Assembly: GCA_020436025.1 (NCBI GenBank)
Contig: JAGQYP010000006.1
Span: 36,227 to 100,226 of the forward strand
Reading direction: 5' to 3'
DNA: 64,000 nucleotides
Origin: Crocinitomicaceae bacterium
GTDB lineage: Bacteria; Bacteroidota; Bacteroidia; Flavobacteriales_D; Crocinitomicaceae
The position numbers and the translations under genes were made by a program. Below, in pieces: positions 41,839 to 51,587 of the stretch. Under the pieces are notes generated by a model. It had not been told where the DNA came from, did no database searches, and saw only the letters and a program-made list of their open reading frames with translations. Positions within the stretch are counted from its first letter, which is position 1. Each line of letters begins with the position of its first letter.

Positions 41839-43137
41839 TTGGAGGCCGATATAGTTCCGTTTATAATCTCAATTTTAATACTTCTTGTTTTACTGCTTTT
41901 TTCTGCGTTGATTTCAGGTTCGGAAGTCGCTTTCTTTTCCCTTGGACCACAAGAAATTGATGAGTTAAAAAGCCAAGAGAAACCCAAAAAATTTGAGGTC
42001 ATCAACTATTTACTGGAGCGACCTAAAGAATTACTGGCAATCATTCTGATATCCAATAATTTTATCAATGTGGGTATTGTAATCGTTTCTAATTTTGTGA
42101 CTTCAAAGATCTTTCCAGCCTCTTTTCAAATTAATTCGCCAATTACCTATTTCATTCTTCAGGTAGTATTGATCACCTTTGTAATTCTCCTTTGCGGGGA
42201 AGTACTTCCAAAGGTTTATGCCACCAAACATGCTAAACAGCTGGCCAGAATAATGGCTAAACCTCTTAAAGTCATTTCAACGACATTCCCATTTTCAGTT
42301 TTAAAAAATGGATTAATAAAAGGAACTGACTTCCTTTCAAAATCTTCCAAGAAAAGAAGTATCAATGTTTCAGCTGAGGAGTTGGAACATGCCCTTGAAA
42401 TAACGACAAACAAACTCGAAGACGAGGAGGAAAGAAAATTATTATCTGGTATAGTTCATTTTGGAAATACGGATTGCAAACAAATCATGCGAGCCCGAAT
42501 CGATATTGTTGGAATTGAAAAAAATGCAAACTTTTTTGAAGTTCTTCAGACCATTCGTTCGACAGGTTACTCCAGAATTCCAGTTTATGAAGATTCTTTG
42601 GATCAAATCAAAGGAATTCTTTACTCTAAGGATTTTTTAAGTTTCTTGGATGAAGGAGAAGATTTTAACTGGCTGGAACATGTAAGACCTGCCATGTTTA
42701 CCCCAGAAAACAAGAAAATTGACGACTTATTGAAGAATTTCCAATCAGAAAAAACGCATATCGCCATAGTAGTAGATGAATATGGGGGTGTTTTAGGATT
42801 GGTTACCATGGAAGATATTCTGGAAGAAATTGTAGGTGACATTACTGATGAATTTGAAGAAGACGAGGATCTTGTTAACCAAATCGATGAAAACACTTAT
42901 ATCCTTGAAGGAAAATTTCCATTGGTCGATTTTTACAAACTTTTCAAAATTGATCCAAAGGACTTTGAAGAAGCAAAAGGTGAATCTGAAACTTTGGCTG
43001 GCTTTTTAATTGAAAATTCAGGTAAGATTTTGGTTAAAAATGAAAGAGTCACCTTTAATGAATTCACCTTTACGGTAGAAGCTGCGGACAAAAGAAGATT
43101 AATACGCATAAAAGCACACAAAAATGGTCAATCTTAA
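41839..43137 (+). CDS. gldE: Gliding-motility-associated protein GldE
   Basis: A 432-residue inner-membrane protein of the CNNM/CorC type. Three or four N-terminal helices (FIISILILLVLLLFSALISGSEVAFF, YFILQVVLITFVILLCGEVLPK) precede two CBS domains (IPVYEDSLDQIKGILYSKDF, IAIVVDEYGGVLGLVTMEDILEEIVGDI) and a C-terminal transporter-associated domain. Between ssb and gldD it is recognisable as GldE, needed for gliding and T9SS function with GldD. The start is TTG at 41839; a GGAGG stretch lies within the first codons. Confidence 0.9.
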   Translation: MEADIVPFIISILILLVLLLFSALISGSEVAFFSLGPQEIDELKSQEKPKKFEVINYLLERPKELLAIILISNNFINVGIVIVSNFVTSKIFPASFQINSPITYFILQVVLITFVILLCGEVLPKVYATKHAKQLARIMAKPLKVISTTFPFSVLKNGLIKGTDFLSKSSKKRSINVSAEELEHALEITTNKLEDEEERKLLSGIVHFGNTDCKQIMRARIDIVGIEKNANFFEVLQTIRSTGYSRIPVYEDSLDQIKGILYSKDFLSFLDEGEDFNWLEHVRPAMFTPENKKIDDLLKNFQSEKTHIAIVVDEYGGVLGLVTMEDILEEIVGDITDEFEEDEDLVNQIDENTYILEGKFPLVDFYKLFKIDPKDFEEAKGESETLAGFLIENSGKILVKNERVTFNEFTFTVEAADKRRLIRIKAHKNGQS

Positions 43138-43714
43138 ATCAATTTATTTTCTTTTTATTTCGTTCACCTTCCTTCTTATAGCCTGTGAAGATGAGGAAAA
43201 AGTTCTACCAAGACCTATCGGACAAATGCGGGTGGAATTCCCCAAACATGAATACAAGCAAGCCTCAATTACTGAATGTGGCTATTCATTTGAAATCCCT
43301 GTTTCTTCTGAAATTATGAATGGTATGAATCCTAATGCCACATGTCACAAGAATATTGTCTACAATGATTTTAACGCTGTTTTGTATTTATCATATTATC
43401 CTCTCGACACCACAAGTGTGAATACCTTAATTAAGGAGTCAAGGGATAAAGTATACGAACATGTGGTAAAAGCCAGCTCCATTGATGAAGAAATGATTTT
43501 AGATTCCAGTCATCATGTATATGGAATCTTTTACGACATCAAAGGAAATGCAGCCACACCGTTTCAATTCTTTATTACTGATAGCTCTAAAAATTTCATA
43601 CGGGCTTCATTAATGTTCAATTCCGTTGCGAATTATGATTCCTTAAAACCCATGATCGAGTATTTGAAAGTGGATGTAGATAGAATGATTCAAACCACGG
43701 AATGGTCGCATTAA
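43124..43714 (+). CDS. gldD: Gliding motility lipoprotein GldD
   Basis: A 196-residue lipoprotein (lipobox LLIAC, then EDEEKVLPRPIGQMRVEFP, the GldD start) with a conserved CHKNIVYNDFNAVLYLSYYPL block. GldD is required for gliding and for stable T9SS in Flavobacterium johnsoniae. Its ATG overlaps gldE by 14 bp, supporting coupled expression. Confidence 0.92.
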   Translation: MVNLKSIYFLFISFTFLLIACEDEEKVLPRPIGQMRVEFPKHEYKQASITECGYSFEIPVSSEIMNGMNPNATCHKNIVYNDFNAVLYLSYYPLDTTSVNTLIKESRDKVYEHVVKASSIDEEMILDSSHHVYGIFYDIKGNAATPFQFFITDSSKNFIRASLMFNSVANYDSLKPMIEYLKVDVDRMIQTTEWSH

Positions 43715-43769
43715 CTCTATTTTCTTAATTCTTATTAAATGCGTAATTTTATGGCAAAACCATGAAGTT

Positions 43770-46103
43770 ATGAGAAGTTTATTGCTGTTGCTCGGTATTG
43801 TATTGTCGGGAAGTTTAATCGCCCAAAATTATTCCAGAGTTCAAATATTTGTAAATCCAAGTGAGTTGGATCAATTGAATGACCTTGGAATCAATCTAGA
43901 TCATGCCCATTTTCACAAAGGGCAATATATTCAAGCCGAATTGAGTGCAGCAGAAATTCAAAAACTGGATCAACATGGATTTAACTACCAAATAACCGTT
44001 GCGGATCTAGAAAGCTATTACGAAAACCGCTTGCAACAACCGGAATTAAAAACAGGTGCTTTTCCATGTGACAATAGTTCTGTCCCCGAATATACCACTC
44101 CGAATAATTTTAGTTTAGGTACAATGGGCGGCTATTTAAAATATGCTGAATTTTTAGCAAATCTGGATAGTATGGCAAGCAAATACCCTAATTTGATTAC
44201 AGCCAAAGCAGGAATTTCAACTTTTCAAACGCACGAGGGCAGACCGATCTATTTTGTAAGAATTTCTGATAATCCAGGAGTGGATGAAGGCGAAACTCAA
44301 GTTCTTTATACGGCAATTCATCATGCTAGAGAACCAGCAAGTTTGTCCCAGCTTATTTATTACATGTGGTATTTATTGGAAAACTATGCCAGTGATCCTG
44401 AGATTCAATATTTGGTTGATAATAACGACTTGTTTTTTGTCCCGATGATGAATCCGGATGGCTACATCTATAATGAAACCACAAATCCAAATGGCGGAGG
44501 AATGTGGCGAAAAAACAGGAGAAATAATGGAGGAGGGGTGTATGGAGTAGACAACAACCGAAACTATGGATATGAATGGGGAAATTCACTTAATGGAACT
44601 TCGACGAATGCTAGTGACGAGACCTTTAGAGGGCCTTCAGCGTTCAGTGAGCCAGAGAATCAGGCGATCAAATGGCTTTGCGAAAACAATACCTTCATAT
44701 TTGCTGCAAATGCACATACCTATGGAAATCTTTTACTTTTCCCTTATGGTTGGGCTAATAATATGCCTACGCCAGATCATGATTATTATTTAGGTATTTC
44801 AGAACATATGGTGCAGCATAATGGCTATACCAATCAAATCAGTTCTGCACTTTATCCGGCAGTAGGTGACTCGGATGACTGGATGTATGGGGGCGATTTA
44901 GGTACGAAACCCAAAATTTTCGCATTTACCCCTGAAATTGGCTCAGATGATGATGGATTTTGGCCCGCATCTTCAAAGATTGATCAAATCTGTAAAGACA
45001 ACGTATTTCAAAACATGAGATTGGCGCATTTACCTCATGTTTATGGCGCGATTCAGGATTTGGAAGATGATTTATGGGATTTATCCAGTGATTACATCAA
45101 TTTTGAGCTTACACGATATGGTTTAACCTCAGGAGATTTTACAGTATCGATTACTCCACTAACCGGAATCGCATCTGTAGGTGCTCCAAAAGTATTTTCT
45201 GGAATGCAGGAATTGGATGTGGTTAATGATTCCATTTCGTATACACTGAATGCAAGTATTAACCAAGGAGATGAAATCAGATATGTTCTCAATCTCGACA
45301 ATGGAACCTTTATTCATAGAGATACCATGGTAAGAACTTATAGCGTTTCAAATCTACAAATGACGGATCCTGGGAATGATCTTTCGAATTGGACTTCAAT
45401 CAATTGGGCCACTACAACTGAAGATTTTGTGACACCATCCACCTCCATTACAGATAGTCCTAATCAGAATTATGTGAATAATGTAAGCTCACAAATAGAA
45501 AGTGCTTTTAGCGTTGATCTTAGTAATTCTACTCAGGCCTATGTTTCATTTTGGGCTAAATGGGATATTGAAAATAATTATGATTTTGTACAATTCGAGG
45601 TATCGAATGACAATGGGGTCAGCTGGATTCCAATGTGTGGAAATTACACAAATTTAGGTACCTCTAATCAGAATGAAAATGAACCTTTATACGATGATGT
45701 ACAAGATTGGGTGAAGGAAATTATTTCGCTTGAGGACTTTTTAGGGGAAACAATTAAATTCAGATTTTACATGCAAACAGACATTTTCGTTAATGGAGAT
45801 GGTTTTTATTTTGATGATTTCACTGTTTACAACGATGCTTTCAATTCGATCAATGAGTTTGAAACTGAAATCAGCCTGTACCCCAATCCAGCGAAAGATC
45901 TGCTCTATATTGATGCAAAAAACACAAATGGATATTTTTATCAAGTTACTTCCTTAAATGGAAAAATCTTGCTGGAGTCTGATGATCTCAAATTTGGACA
46001 AACTGCAATAGATTTATCCGGCTTAAGTTCAGGTATGTATATTGTATCCATACTGGACAACAACAAAACGATCAGAACGACAAATAAGGTAGTAAAACGC
46101 TAA
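43770..46103 (+). CDS. Secreted M14 zinc carboxypeptidase with T9SS sorting domain
   Basis: A 777-residue exopeptidase. Signal peptide (MRSLLLLLGIVLSGSLIAQ), a propeptide of about 85 residues, and an M14 catalytic domain at about 110-430 with zinc ligands H185, E188 (HHAREP) and H316 (ANAHTYGN) and catalytic E389 (FTPEIGSDDDG). An immunoglobulin/MAM-like beta region (about 530-690) precedes the T9SS tail (SLYPNPAKDLLYID). It would be exported to the surface to digest peptides. The substrate subsite residues are not assigned. Confidence 0.9.
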   Translation: MRSLLLLLGIVLSGSLIAQNYSRVQIFVNPSELDQLNDLGINLDHAHFHKGQYIQAELSAAEIQKLDQHGFNYQITVADLESYYENRLQQPELKTGAFPCDNSSVPEYTTPNNFSLGTMGGYLKYAEFLANLDSMASKYPNLITAKAGISTFQTHEGRPIYFVRISDNPGVDEGETQVLYTAIHHAREPASLSQLIYYMWYLLENYASDPEIQYLVDNNDLFFVPMMNPDGYIYNETTNPNGGGMWRKNRRNNGGGVYGVDNNRNYGYEWGNSLNGTSTNASDETFRGPSAFSEPENQAIKWLCENNTFIFAANAHTYGNLLLFPYGWANNMPTPDHDYYLGISEHMVQHNGYTNQISSALYPAVGDSDDWMYGGDLGTKPKIFAFTPEIGSDDDGFWPASSKIDQICKDNVFQNMRLAHLPHVYGAIQDLEDDLWDLSSDYINFELTRYGLTSGDFTVSITPLTGIASVGAPKVFSGMQELDVVNDSISYTLNASINQGDEIRYVLNLDNGTFIHRDTMVRTYSVSNLQMTDPGNDLSNWTSINWATTTEDFVTPSTSITDSPNQNYVNNVSSQIESAFSVDLSNSTQAYVSFWAKWDIENNYDFVQFEVSNDNGVSWIPMCGNYTNLGTSNQNENEPLYDDVQDWVKEIISLEDFLGETIKFRFYMQTDIFVNGDGFYFDDFTVYNDAFNSINEFETEISLYPNPAKDLLYIDAKNTNGYFYQVTSLNGKILLESDDLKFGQTAIDLSGLSSGMYIVSILDNNKTIRTTNKVVKR

Positions 46104-46870
46104 CCAAAAAGGCAAAATTGCATTACCATATTGTAGAATTCTTCTGGTTGTTCGGCATGCACCCAATGTCCAGAATTTTCTAACGTTTCAATATGAACAT
46201 CAGAGAATTTCTCTTCAATGATCGGATAAGTTTGTTCTGTGATATAATCCGATTTCCCGCCTCGAATAAATAAAGTAGGTGTATCAATCCCGTGTATTTG
46301 ATCACCCCATTCACTGATCGCTACGATCTCTCGAGTAAGAACTGGTATATTAATTTTCCAACCCAATTTCCCTTTTTCTTCCCAGTACAAGTTTTTTAAA
46401 AGAAACTGTTGAATAGCAGGATGTTCAATATATTTTTTAATGATGTCTTCCGCTTCTTGTCTGCTATCAAGATTTGCATTATAGGCTTCATTTAAGGCGG
46501 TAAGTATTACATCATGATGGACAGGGTATTTTACAGGAGCAATATCTGCTACAATCAATTTTTCAACTCCTTCCGGATATTTTTGAACGTAACCCATGGC
46601 TGTTTTTCCACCCATGGAATGACCAAGTAACACCAAATCTTGTAAGCCTTCTGAAACAATTAAATTTCTTAAGTCTTCGATCATTAACTCGTAAGAAAAT
46701 TCGTCAGACTTAAAGGATTTCCCATGATTTCTCTGATCAACCAGATAAACTTCATAGTGGTTAGCAATCTTTTTAGCGACCGTTTGCCAATTGTCGGAAG
46801 AGCCAAATAAACCATGTAAAATGACCATTGGTTTTCCCTCTCCTAACTTTCTAAAAAATAGTTCTTGCAT
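46100..46870 (-). CDS. Alpha/beta-hydrolase (YbfF-like esterase)
   Basis: A 256-residue alpha/beta hydrolase: oxyanion segment VILHGLFGSSDNWQ, YLVDQRNHGKS and nucleophile LLGHSMGGKTAMG, with ENSGHWVHAEQP as the catalytic His end and an Asp in between. It resembles YbfF/esterase family 2 enzymes acting on short acyl esters. Its start overlaps the pdxJ stop (TAATG), so they are one transcript; the end overlaps the M14 gene. Confidence 0.85.
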   Translation of the reverse strand: MQELFFRKLGEGKPMVILHGLFGSSDNWQTVAKKIANHYEVYLVDQRNHGKSFKSDEFSYELMIEDLRNLIVSEGLQDLVLLGHSMGGKTAMGYVQKYPEGVEKLIVADIAPVKYPVHHDVILTALNEAYNANLDSRQEAEDIIKKYIEHPAIQQFLLKNLYWEEKGKLGWKINIPVLTREIVAISEWGDQIHGIDTPTLFIRGGKSDYITEQTYPIIEEKFSDVHIETLENSGHWVHAEQPEEFYNMVMQFCLFG

Positions 46871-47583
46871 TACTTCAATAAGTTTTTGTACATACTGATT
46901 GTGTTTTCCAATCCAAAGTAGAGTGCATCAGAAATAATCGCATGTCCAATCGACACTTCTAATAATCCATCAATATTTTCTTTGAAATATTTTAAATTTT
47001 CCAAACTTAAATCATGCCCAGCATTAATCCCCAATCCCAATTCTTTACAAATTCTTGCCGACTCAACATAAGGGGCAATGGCTTCTTCTTTGTTCAATGC
47101 ATAATCCTCAGCAAAGGGTCCGGTATAGAATTCTACTCTATCCACCCCTGTTTTCGCGGCATATTCCAGCAATTCTCGATCGTTTTCAATGAATATAGAA
47201 GTTCGAACTCCCATGGTTTTTAACTTATGAATCACATCAGACAAAAAGTCGAAATGTTCAACTGTATTCCATCCGGCATTGGATGTTAATACTCCTGGAG
47301 GGTCTGGAACAAGAGTCGCTTGTTCAGGTTTGATCTCTTCGATCAACTTCAAGAATCTCTCATTAGGATAACCCTCAATATTGTACTCCGTTTTTACAAC
47401 CCTTTTCAAGTCATATACGTCTTGAGTAGTAATATGGCGTTCGTCGGGACGCGGGTGAACGGTAATACCTTCAGCTCCATATTCCTGACAGTCAATTGCA
47501 ACCTGAACAAGATTGGGAACATTTCCTCCTCTTGCGTTTCTCAGAGTAGCAATTTTATTAATATTTACACTTAATTTTGCCAT
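46870..47583 (-). CDS. pdxJ: Pyridoxine 5'-phosphate synthase
   Basis: A 237-residue TIM barrel that condenses 1-deoxyxylulose 5-phosphate with an aminoacetone derivative to make pyridoxine phosphate. Motifs: LSVNINKIATLRNARGG, AEGITVHPRPDERHI and TGPFAEDYALN, and the C-terminal GLGINAGHDLSLENL phosphate-binding loop. Intact and of normal length. The promoter has TAACTTTG at 47605-47598. Confidence 0.95.
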   Translation of the reverse strand: MAKLSVNINKIATLRNARGGNVPNLVQVAIDCQEYGAEGITVHPRPDERHITTQDVYDLKRVVKTEYNIEGYPNERFLKLIEEIKPEQATLVPDPPGVLTSNAGWNTVEHFDFLSDVIHKLKTMGVRTSIFIENDRELLEYAAKTGVDRVEFYTGPFAEDYALNKEEAIAPYVESARICKELGLGINAGHDLSLENLKYFKENIDGLLEVSIGHAIISDALYFGLENTISMYKNLLK

Positions 47584-47597
47584 GATTAAATTTTATG

Positions 47598-47605
47598 CAA
47601 AGTTA
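47598..47605 (-). promoter_or_regulatory. -7 element of the pdxJ promoter
   Basis: TAACTTTG on the minus strand fits TAnnTTTG, 15 bp before the pdxJ ATG. On the other strand TACTTTG near 47626 may serve the divergent CBS gene. Confidence 0.45.
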
Positions 47606-47642
47606 TACAGTTTGAAATTCTTTTGCTACTTTGCTTACTAAT

Positions 47643-48308
47643 ATGAATGCAGTAGAAACCATATCTTTTGAAATTCCTCCACTAAGAGATTCTGAAACAG
47701 GAGAAAAGGCTCTGAAATGGATGGATGAATTTAGAGTTTCGCACTTGCCTGTTTTGGATAGAAAAAACCACTATGTGGGACTTGTAAGTGAAGAAAACAT
47801 TTTGGACATGGAGGATAACAAAATGCCCTTATCCACTATATCTAGAAATTTCGTTACCCCTTTTATTTATGAAGATGCGCACATGTTTGAAATGATGCGA
47901 TTGGTTGGCGAATTGAAAATTACTGTAGTTCCTGTTTTATCTAAAGAAAATGAATATTTAGGAGCTACACATATTCTGCATTTAATGAAGATCATTTCCA
48001 AAATGAGTTCCGTAGTAGAAAATGGTTCCATTATCGTTTTAGAAATGAGCAGACACGATTATTCTTTAGCTGAAATAGCACAATTGGTAGAATCCAATGA
48101 TGCGAAAATATTAAGCTCCTATATTACCTCAGAACCCGATTCAACTTTACTTAATGTGACCATCAAAGTAAACAAATTGAACGTAGATGCGATTTTGCAA
48201 ACTTTTGTGAGATACAGCTACAACATTGTTGCTTCTTATCACCAAAGTAGAATGCAAGATGATTTGAAAAGGAGATTTGAAGAGTTGATGAAGTACATTA
48301 AAATGTAA
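47643..48308 (+). CDS. CBS-domain protein with C-terminal ACT-like domain
   Basis: About 221 residues from the ATG at 47643. Two CBS units (DEFRVSHLPVLDRKNHYVGLVS; MFEMMRLVGELKITVVPVLSKEN) are followed by a beta-alpha-beta region resembling an ACT domain. CBS pairs sense adenine nucleotides. It sits between pdxJ and nadK, a conserved arrangement in Bacteroidetes; function unknown. Confidence 0.78.
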   Translation: MNAVETISFEIPPLRDSETGEKALKWMDEFRVSHLPVLDRKNHYVGLVSEENILDMEDNKMPLSTISRNFVTPFIYEDAHMFEMMRLVGELKITVVPVLSKENEYLGATHILHLMKIISKMSSVVENGSIIVLEMSRHDYSLAEIAQLVESNDAKILSSYITSEPDSTLLNVTIKVNKLNVDAILQTFVRYSYNIVASYHQSRMQDDLKRRFEELMKYIKM

Positions 48309-48310
48309 TT

Positions 48311-49189
48311 ATGAGAGTTGCGATCTACGGAATAAATTTTGACAATAGTTTTGACAGTTACATTCAGGAATTAATGAATCAAATGGATTCCTATGGATGG
48401 GAAATTATTGTTCATGAAAAATTCCTAGAATTCTTAACCAGTCGAGTAAAACTGAAGGTAGATTGCAGAACCTTCAATAACGACAGCTTCAAAAGTGAGA
48501 AAGCTAGTTTTTTGTTTAGTATTGGAGGAGATGGAACATTTTTAGATTCAGCGAAAATAGTCGCTGATACTGGAGTTCCTGTTCTAGGAATTAATACTGG
48601 GCGACTTGGATTTCTTGCTAGTACGCACAAAGAAGACATCGCCGGAGCTTTAAAATTCATTAAACAAGGCAAGTTCAGAATTATAAGGAGATCTTTACTT
48701 TGTTTAATTGAACCTGAAGGGTTATTCGGGAAAACCAATTTTGCACTCAATGAATTGACAGTTCACAAGAAGGATTCTGCTTCGATGATCACAATTCATA
48801 CCTATATCAACGACCTGTACTTAAATTCTTATTGGGCTGACGGATTAATCATCTCAACCCCAACCGGTTCCACCGCATATTCGTTATCATGTGGAGGACC
48901 CATTCTAGTTCCTGGAGCACAGGATCATATAATTACGCCTATTGCTCCACACAACTTAAATGTTAGGCCAGTGGTAGTTCCAGACGACAGAGTAATTCGT
49001 CTTAAAGTAGAAGGAAGAGAAGGAAATTATCTTGTTTCACTTGACTCGAAATCTGTAGCTATTGAACCCACATTTGAATTGGTAATCAAGAAAGCTGATT
49101 TCTACATTAATTGTGTAGTTGTGGATGATGACAATTTCTTGAATACCATGCGTAATAAAATGATGTGGGGATTAGATAAGAGAAATTAG
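48311..49189 (+). CDS. nadK: NAD kinase
   Basis: A 292-residue enzyme making NADP from NAD and ATP. The ATP-binding loop is SIGGDGTFLDSAKIV (GGDG), with NELTVHKKDSASM, SYWADGLIISTPTGSTAYSLSCGGP (conserved second motif) and PVVVPDDRVIRLKV. Typical length and complete; it follows the CBS gene by 2 bp. Confidence 0.95.
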   Translation: MRVAIYGINFDNSFDSYIQELMNQMDSYGWEIIVHEKFLEFLTSRVKLKVDCRTFNNDSFKSEKASFLFSIGGDGTFLDSAKIVADTGVPVLGINTGRLGFLASTHKEDIAGALKFIKQGKFRIIRRSLLCLIEPEGLFGKTNFALNELTVHKKDSASMITIHTYINDLYLNSYWADGLIISTPTGSTAYSLSCGGPILVPGAQDHIITPIAPHNLNVRPVVVPDDRVIRLKVEGREGNYLVSLDSKSVAIEPTFELVIKKADFYINCVVVDDDNFLNTMRNKMMWGLDKRN

Positions 49190-49237
49190 TAACATTATTT
49201 GCAGAAATTCGTTGAAATAGATAGATTTATACAAACT

Positions 49238-50179
49238 GTGAACTTTAAAACTTACATACTATTTGCATTTTTAATGTCTGGGAGTATTCTTTTCGGGCAA
49301 TCCTATGAGAGCAAATTCTGGAAAAGATACCGCCATGAATTCCGATTTGGTATAGGTCCAGCTACATTTTTAGGCGATCTTGGAGGGCAAATAGGAGATG
49401 GAAAACACTTCATCGAAGATTTTGATATTCAGGCCACTCGATTTATGTTTCAAGGAGGATATAAGTACATCGTTCACCCTTATTTTTCTGTTCGAGGAGA
49501 AATAACCATGGGAATGCTTTACGGAGATGACAAGAATACAAAGAACCCAATTCGTCAAAACAGGAACCTCAACTTTAGAACCTTCCTTTTTGAGTTTGCA
49601 GCCATGGGAGAGTTTTACCCGTTAAAGGAACGTGTTTCCCATCTTTACAGAATTAGCGGAGTCAACAGTAAGAAAAAGAAAGTAATTGTGAATCCCTACA
49701 TTTTTGGAGGAATCGCCTTGATTGCTTTTAACCCAAAAGGGGAATTAAATGGTCAGTGGTATGCTTTACAACCATTGGCTACTGAAGGACAGGAACTAGC
49801 CGGCAGACCTAAAAAATACTCTCGAATTAACGTTGCCTTCCCACTAGGAATTGGAGTGAAATTTGGAATCGACAACAACTGGTCTGTTGGAATTGAATTG
49901 TCGGGTCGATATACTTTATCTGACTACATGGATGATGTTTCTACCTCCTATTACGACGCGGCTGAAATAGCTGCTGCCAGTGGTCCTGAAGCGGCTCAAT
50001 TACAAGACAAGGCTTTAGATCCTTCAAAAGGATGGACAGGAGTCATTAATTACAGCGATGGAAGAAGAAATTTCCTTCAAAGAGGAGATCCTAACTACAA
50101 AGATGGGTACTTGTTCGCAATAATTAATGTTCATTATCGTTTATCTAACTTTAAGAAAAGGTATATACCTAAATTCTAG
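49238..50179 (+). CDS. DUF6089-like outer-membrane barrel, first copy
   Basis: About 313 residues if it starts at the GTG at 49238, which gives the signal peptide MNFKTYILFAFLMSGSILFGQ; a TTG at 49199 would add 13 residues. The barrel has SYESKFWKRYRHEFRFGIG, a glycine-rich plug-free set of strands, and the DUF6089 feature ALQPLATEGQ. This family usually lies with nadK and the isoprenyl transferase and bamA genes, which are missing here. It is paralogous to the next gene (both end with a repeated acidic loop). Confidence 0.75.
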   Translation: MNFKTYILFAFLMSGSILFGQSYESKFWKRYRHEFRFGIGPATFLGDLGGQIGDGKHFIEDFDIQATRFMFQGGYKYIVHPYFSVRGEITMGMLYGDDKNTKNPIRQNRNLNFRTFLFEFAAMGEFYPLKERVSHLYRISGVNSKKKKVIVNPYIFGGIALIAFNPKGELNGQWYALQPLATEGQELAGRPKKYSRINVAFPLGIGVKFGIDNNWSVGIELSGRYTLSDYMDDVSTSYYDAAEIAAASGPEAAQLQDKALDPSKGWTGVINYSDGRRNFLQRGDPNYKDGYLFAIINVHYRLSNFKKRYIPKF

Positions 50180-50181
50180 AA

Positions 50182-51021
50182 GTGAGATTTTTTCTAATGA
50201 TCATAGTATTCTTGCTGGCCGGCAAGAGTTTTTCTCAAAAACATAATTTTGGATCCAAGTCTGAATTAGGTGTTATGGGAGGAGTCATGTATTATGTTGG
50301 CGATTTAAATCCCTATCATCATTTCAGAGACTTTGAAGCAGGTTTAGGCTTAATCTACAAATACAATATTACAGCACATTTTGCATTTCGCCTTACAGGG
50401 TTGTATGGCAAACTTACCGGAGATGATTCTAAATCTACTGCAAGTGAATTCAGAAGAAACCGAAATTTACATTTCAGAAGTAATATTTTAGAAATTGGAG
50501 CTGGATTTGAAATTAACTTTTTTAAATATCGCTTACAGGATTTCAAACATCCTATCAGTCCTTATTTAATTTTTCAGGTAGCTTATTTTCACATGAATCC
50601 TCAGGCCAGTCGCAATGGAAACTGGACAGATTTACAGCCCTTAGGAACTGAAGGACAAGGGTCTTCTCAAGGTGGGAAAAGATACAGTTTACATCAAATA
50701 GCATTTCCAATCGGATTGGGATTGAAGTTCAATATAGCCAGGGGAATATCATTAGGTGTGGAATATACGTTTAGATTTACTTTCACCGATTATTTAGATG
50801 ATGTATCCAAGAATTATGTAGATCCGGATATTTTAGGTGCTGAAAATGGACCTGACGCCAGTTATTTTTCGGATCGCTCTCTAACAAAATCAGGTCCGGG
50901 AGGAGTGAATACTGGAAGTCAAAGAGGGGATCAGGCTACTAAAGACTGGTATGGATTCTTAGGAGCCACACTAACATTCAGATTAGCCCGTATGGATAGG
51001 TGTCCTTTTAATTCATTTTAA
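50182..51021 (+). CDS. DUF6089-like outer-membrane barrel, second copy
   Basis: A 279-residue barrel starting with GTG at 50182 (MRFFLMIIVFLLAGKSFSQ). Shared features with the first copy: GDLNPYHHF-type loop, DLQPLGTEGQG, YTFRFTFTDYLDDVSKNYV and the end FRLARMDRCPFNSF. The duplication is tandem and well diverged. It converges on the DUF420 gene (4 bp overlap). Role unknown; probably outer-membrane biogenesis by context. Confidence 0.75.
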   Translation: MRFFLMIIVFLLAGKSFSQKHNFGSKSELGVMGGVMYYVGDLNPYHHFRDFEAGLGLIYKYNITAHFAFRLTGLYGKLTGDDSKSTASEFRRNRNLHFRSNILEIGAGFEINFFKYRLQDFKHPISPYLIFQVAYFHMNPQASRNGNWTDLQPLGTEGQGSSQGGKRYSLHQIAFPIGLGLKFNIARGISLGVEYTFRFTFTDYLDDVSKNYVDPDILGAENGPDASYFSDRSLTKSGPGGVNTGSQRGDQATKDWYGFLGATLTFRLARMDRCPFNSF

Positions 51022-51587
51022 GAATAGAACGGAAAGATCATTAAATACACTACCACTCCACTAATTGCAACATACAACCAAATAGGAAAAGCATATTTAA
51101 CAATTTTCTTATGTTCTTCTATTTTATTCAAAATTCCTCTCAAATAAGCAAATAATACCAAAGGAATCACAGAGACGCTTAGGATAATGTGAGAAACTAG
51201 AACAAGTAAATAAATCATTCTACTTGTCTGAAAATTGGTTTTTTCACTGCCATCAAGGGATCCGCTTCCATCAACATCACCATAGAGCGTGGCTTCAGAT
51301 GTCATGTGGTAAAGCACATAACACAATAAAAATGCAACCGATAAAGCCATTGCTGTTTTGATTAACATTTTATGTCGCTCAATATTTCCATTTTTTACTG
51401 AGATTACAGCAGCCACCAAGACAATTGCTGTTAATCCATTAATTGGAGCATAAATATGGGGTAAAAAAGAAAAATCAAAGCCCTTTAATTCAACCGTAAA
51501 CAAGACGGCCACTACAACAGGTATCACTACTGATAATGCAATGATTAAAGGTTTGTATTTTTTCTCAAGATCTTTATTTGCTTGCAT
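51018..51587 (-). CDS. DUF420 membrane protein (cytochrome oxidase assembly)
   Basis: A 189-residue protein with four or five transmembrane helices, for example PLIIALSVVIPVVVAVLFTV, GLTAIVLVAAVISV and MIYLLVLVSHIILSVSVIPLVLF. DUF420 proteins resemble CtaM and lie near haem-copper oxidase genes. It overlaps the SCO gene by 14 bp and ends the oxidase operon. Confidence 0.82.
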   Translation of the reverse strand: MQANKDLEKKYKPLIIALSVVIPVVVAVLFTVELKGFDFSFLPHIYAPINGLTAIVLVAAVISVKNGNIERHKMLIKTAMALSVAFLLCYVLYHMTSEATLYGDVDGSGSLDGSEKTNFQTSRMIYLLVLVSHIILSVSVIPLVLFAYLRGILNKIEEHKKIVKYAFPIWLYVAISGVVVYLMIFPFYS

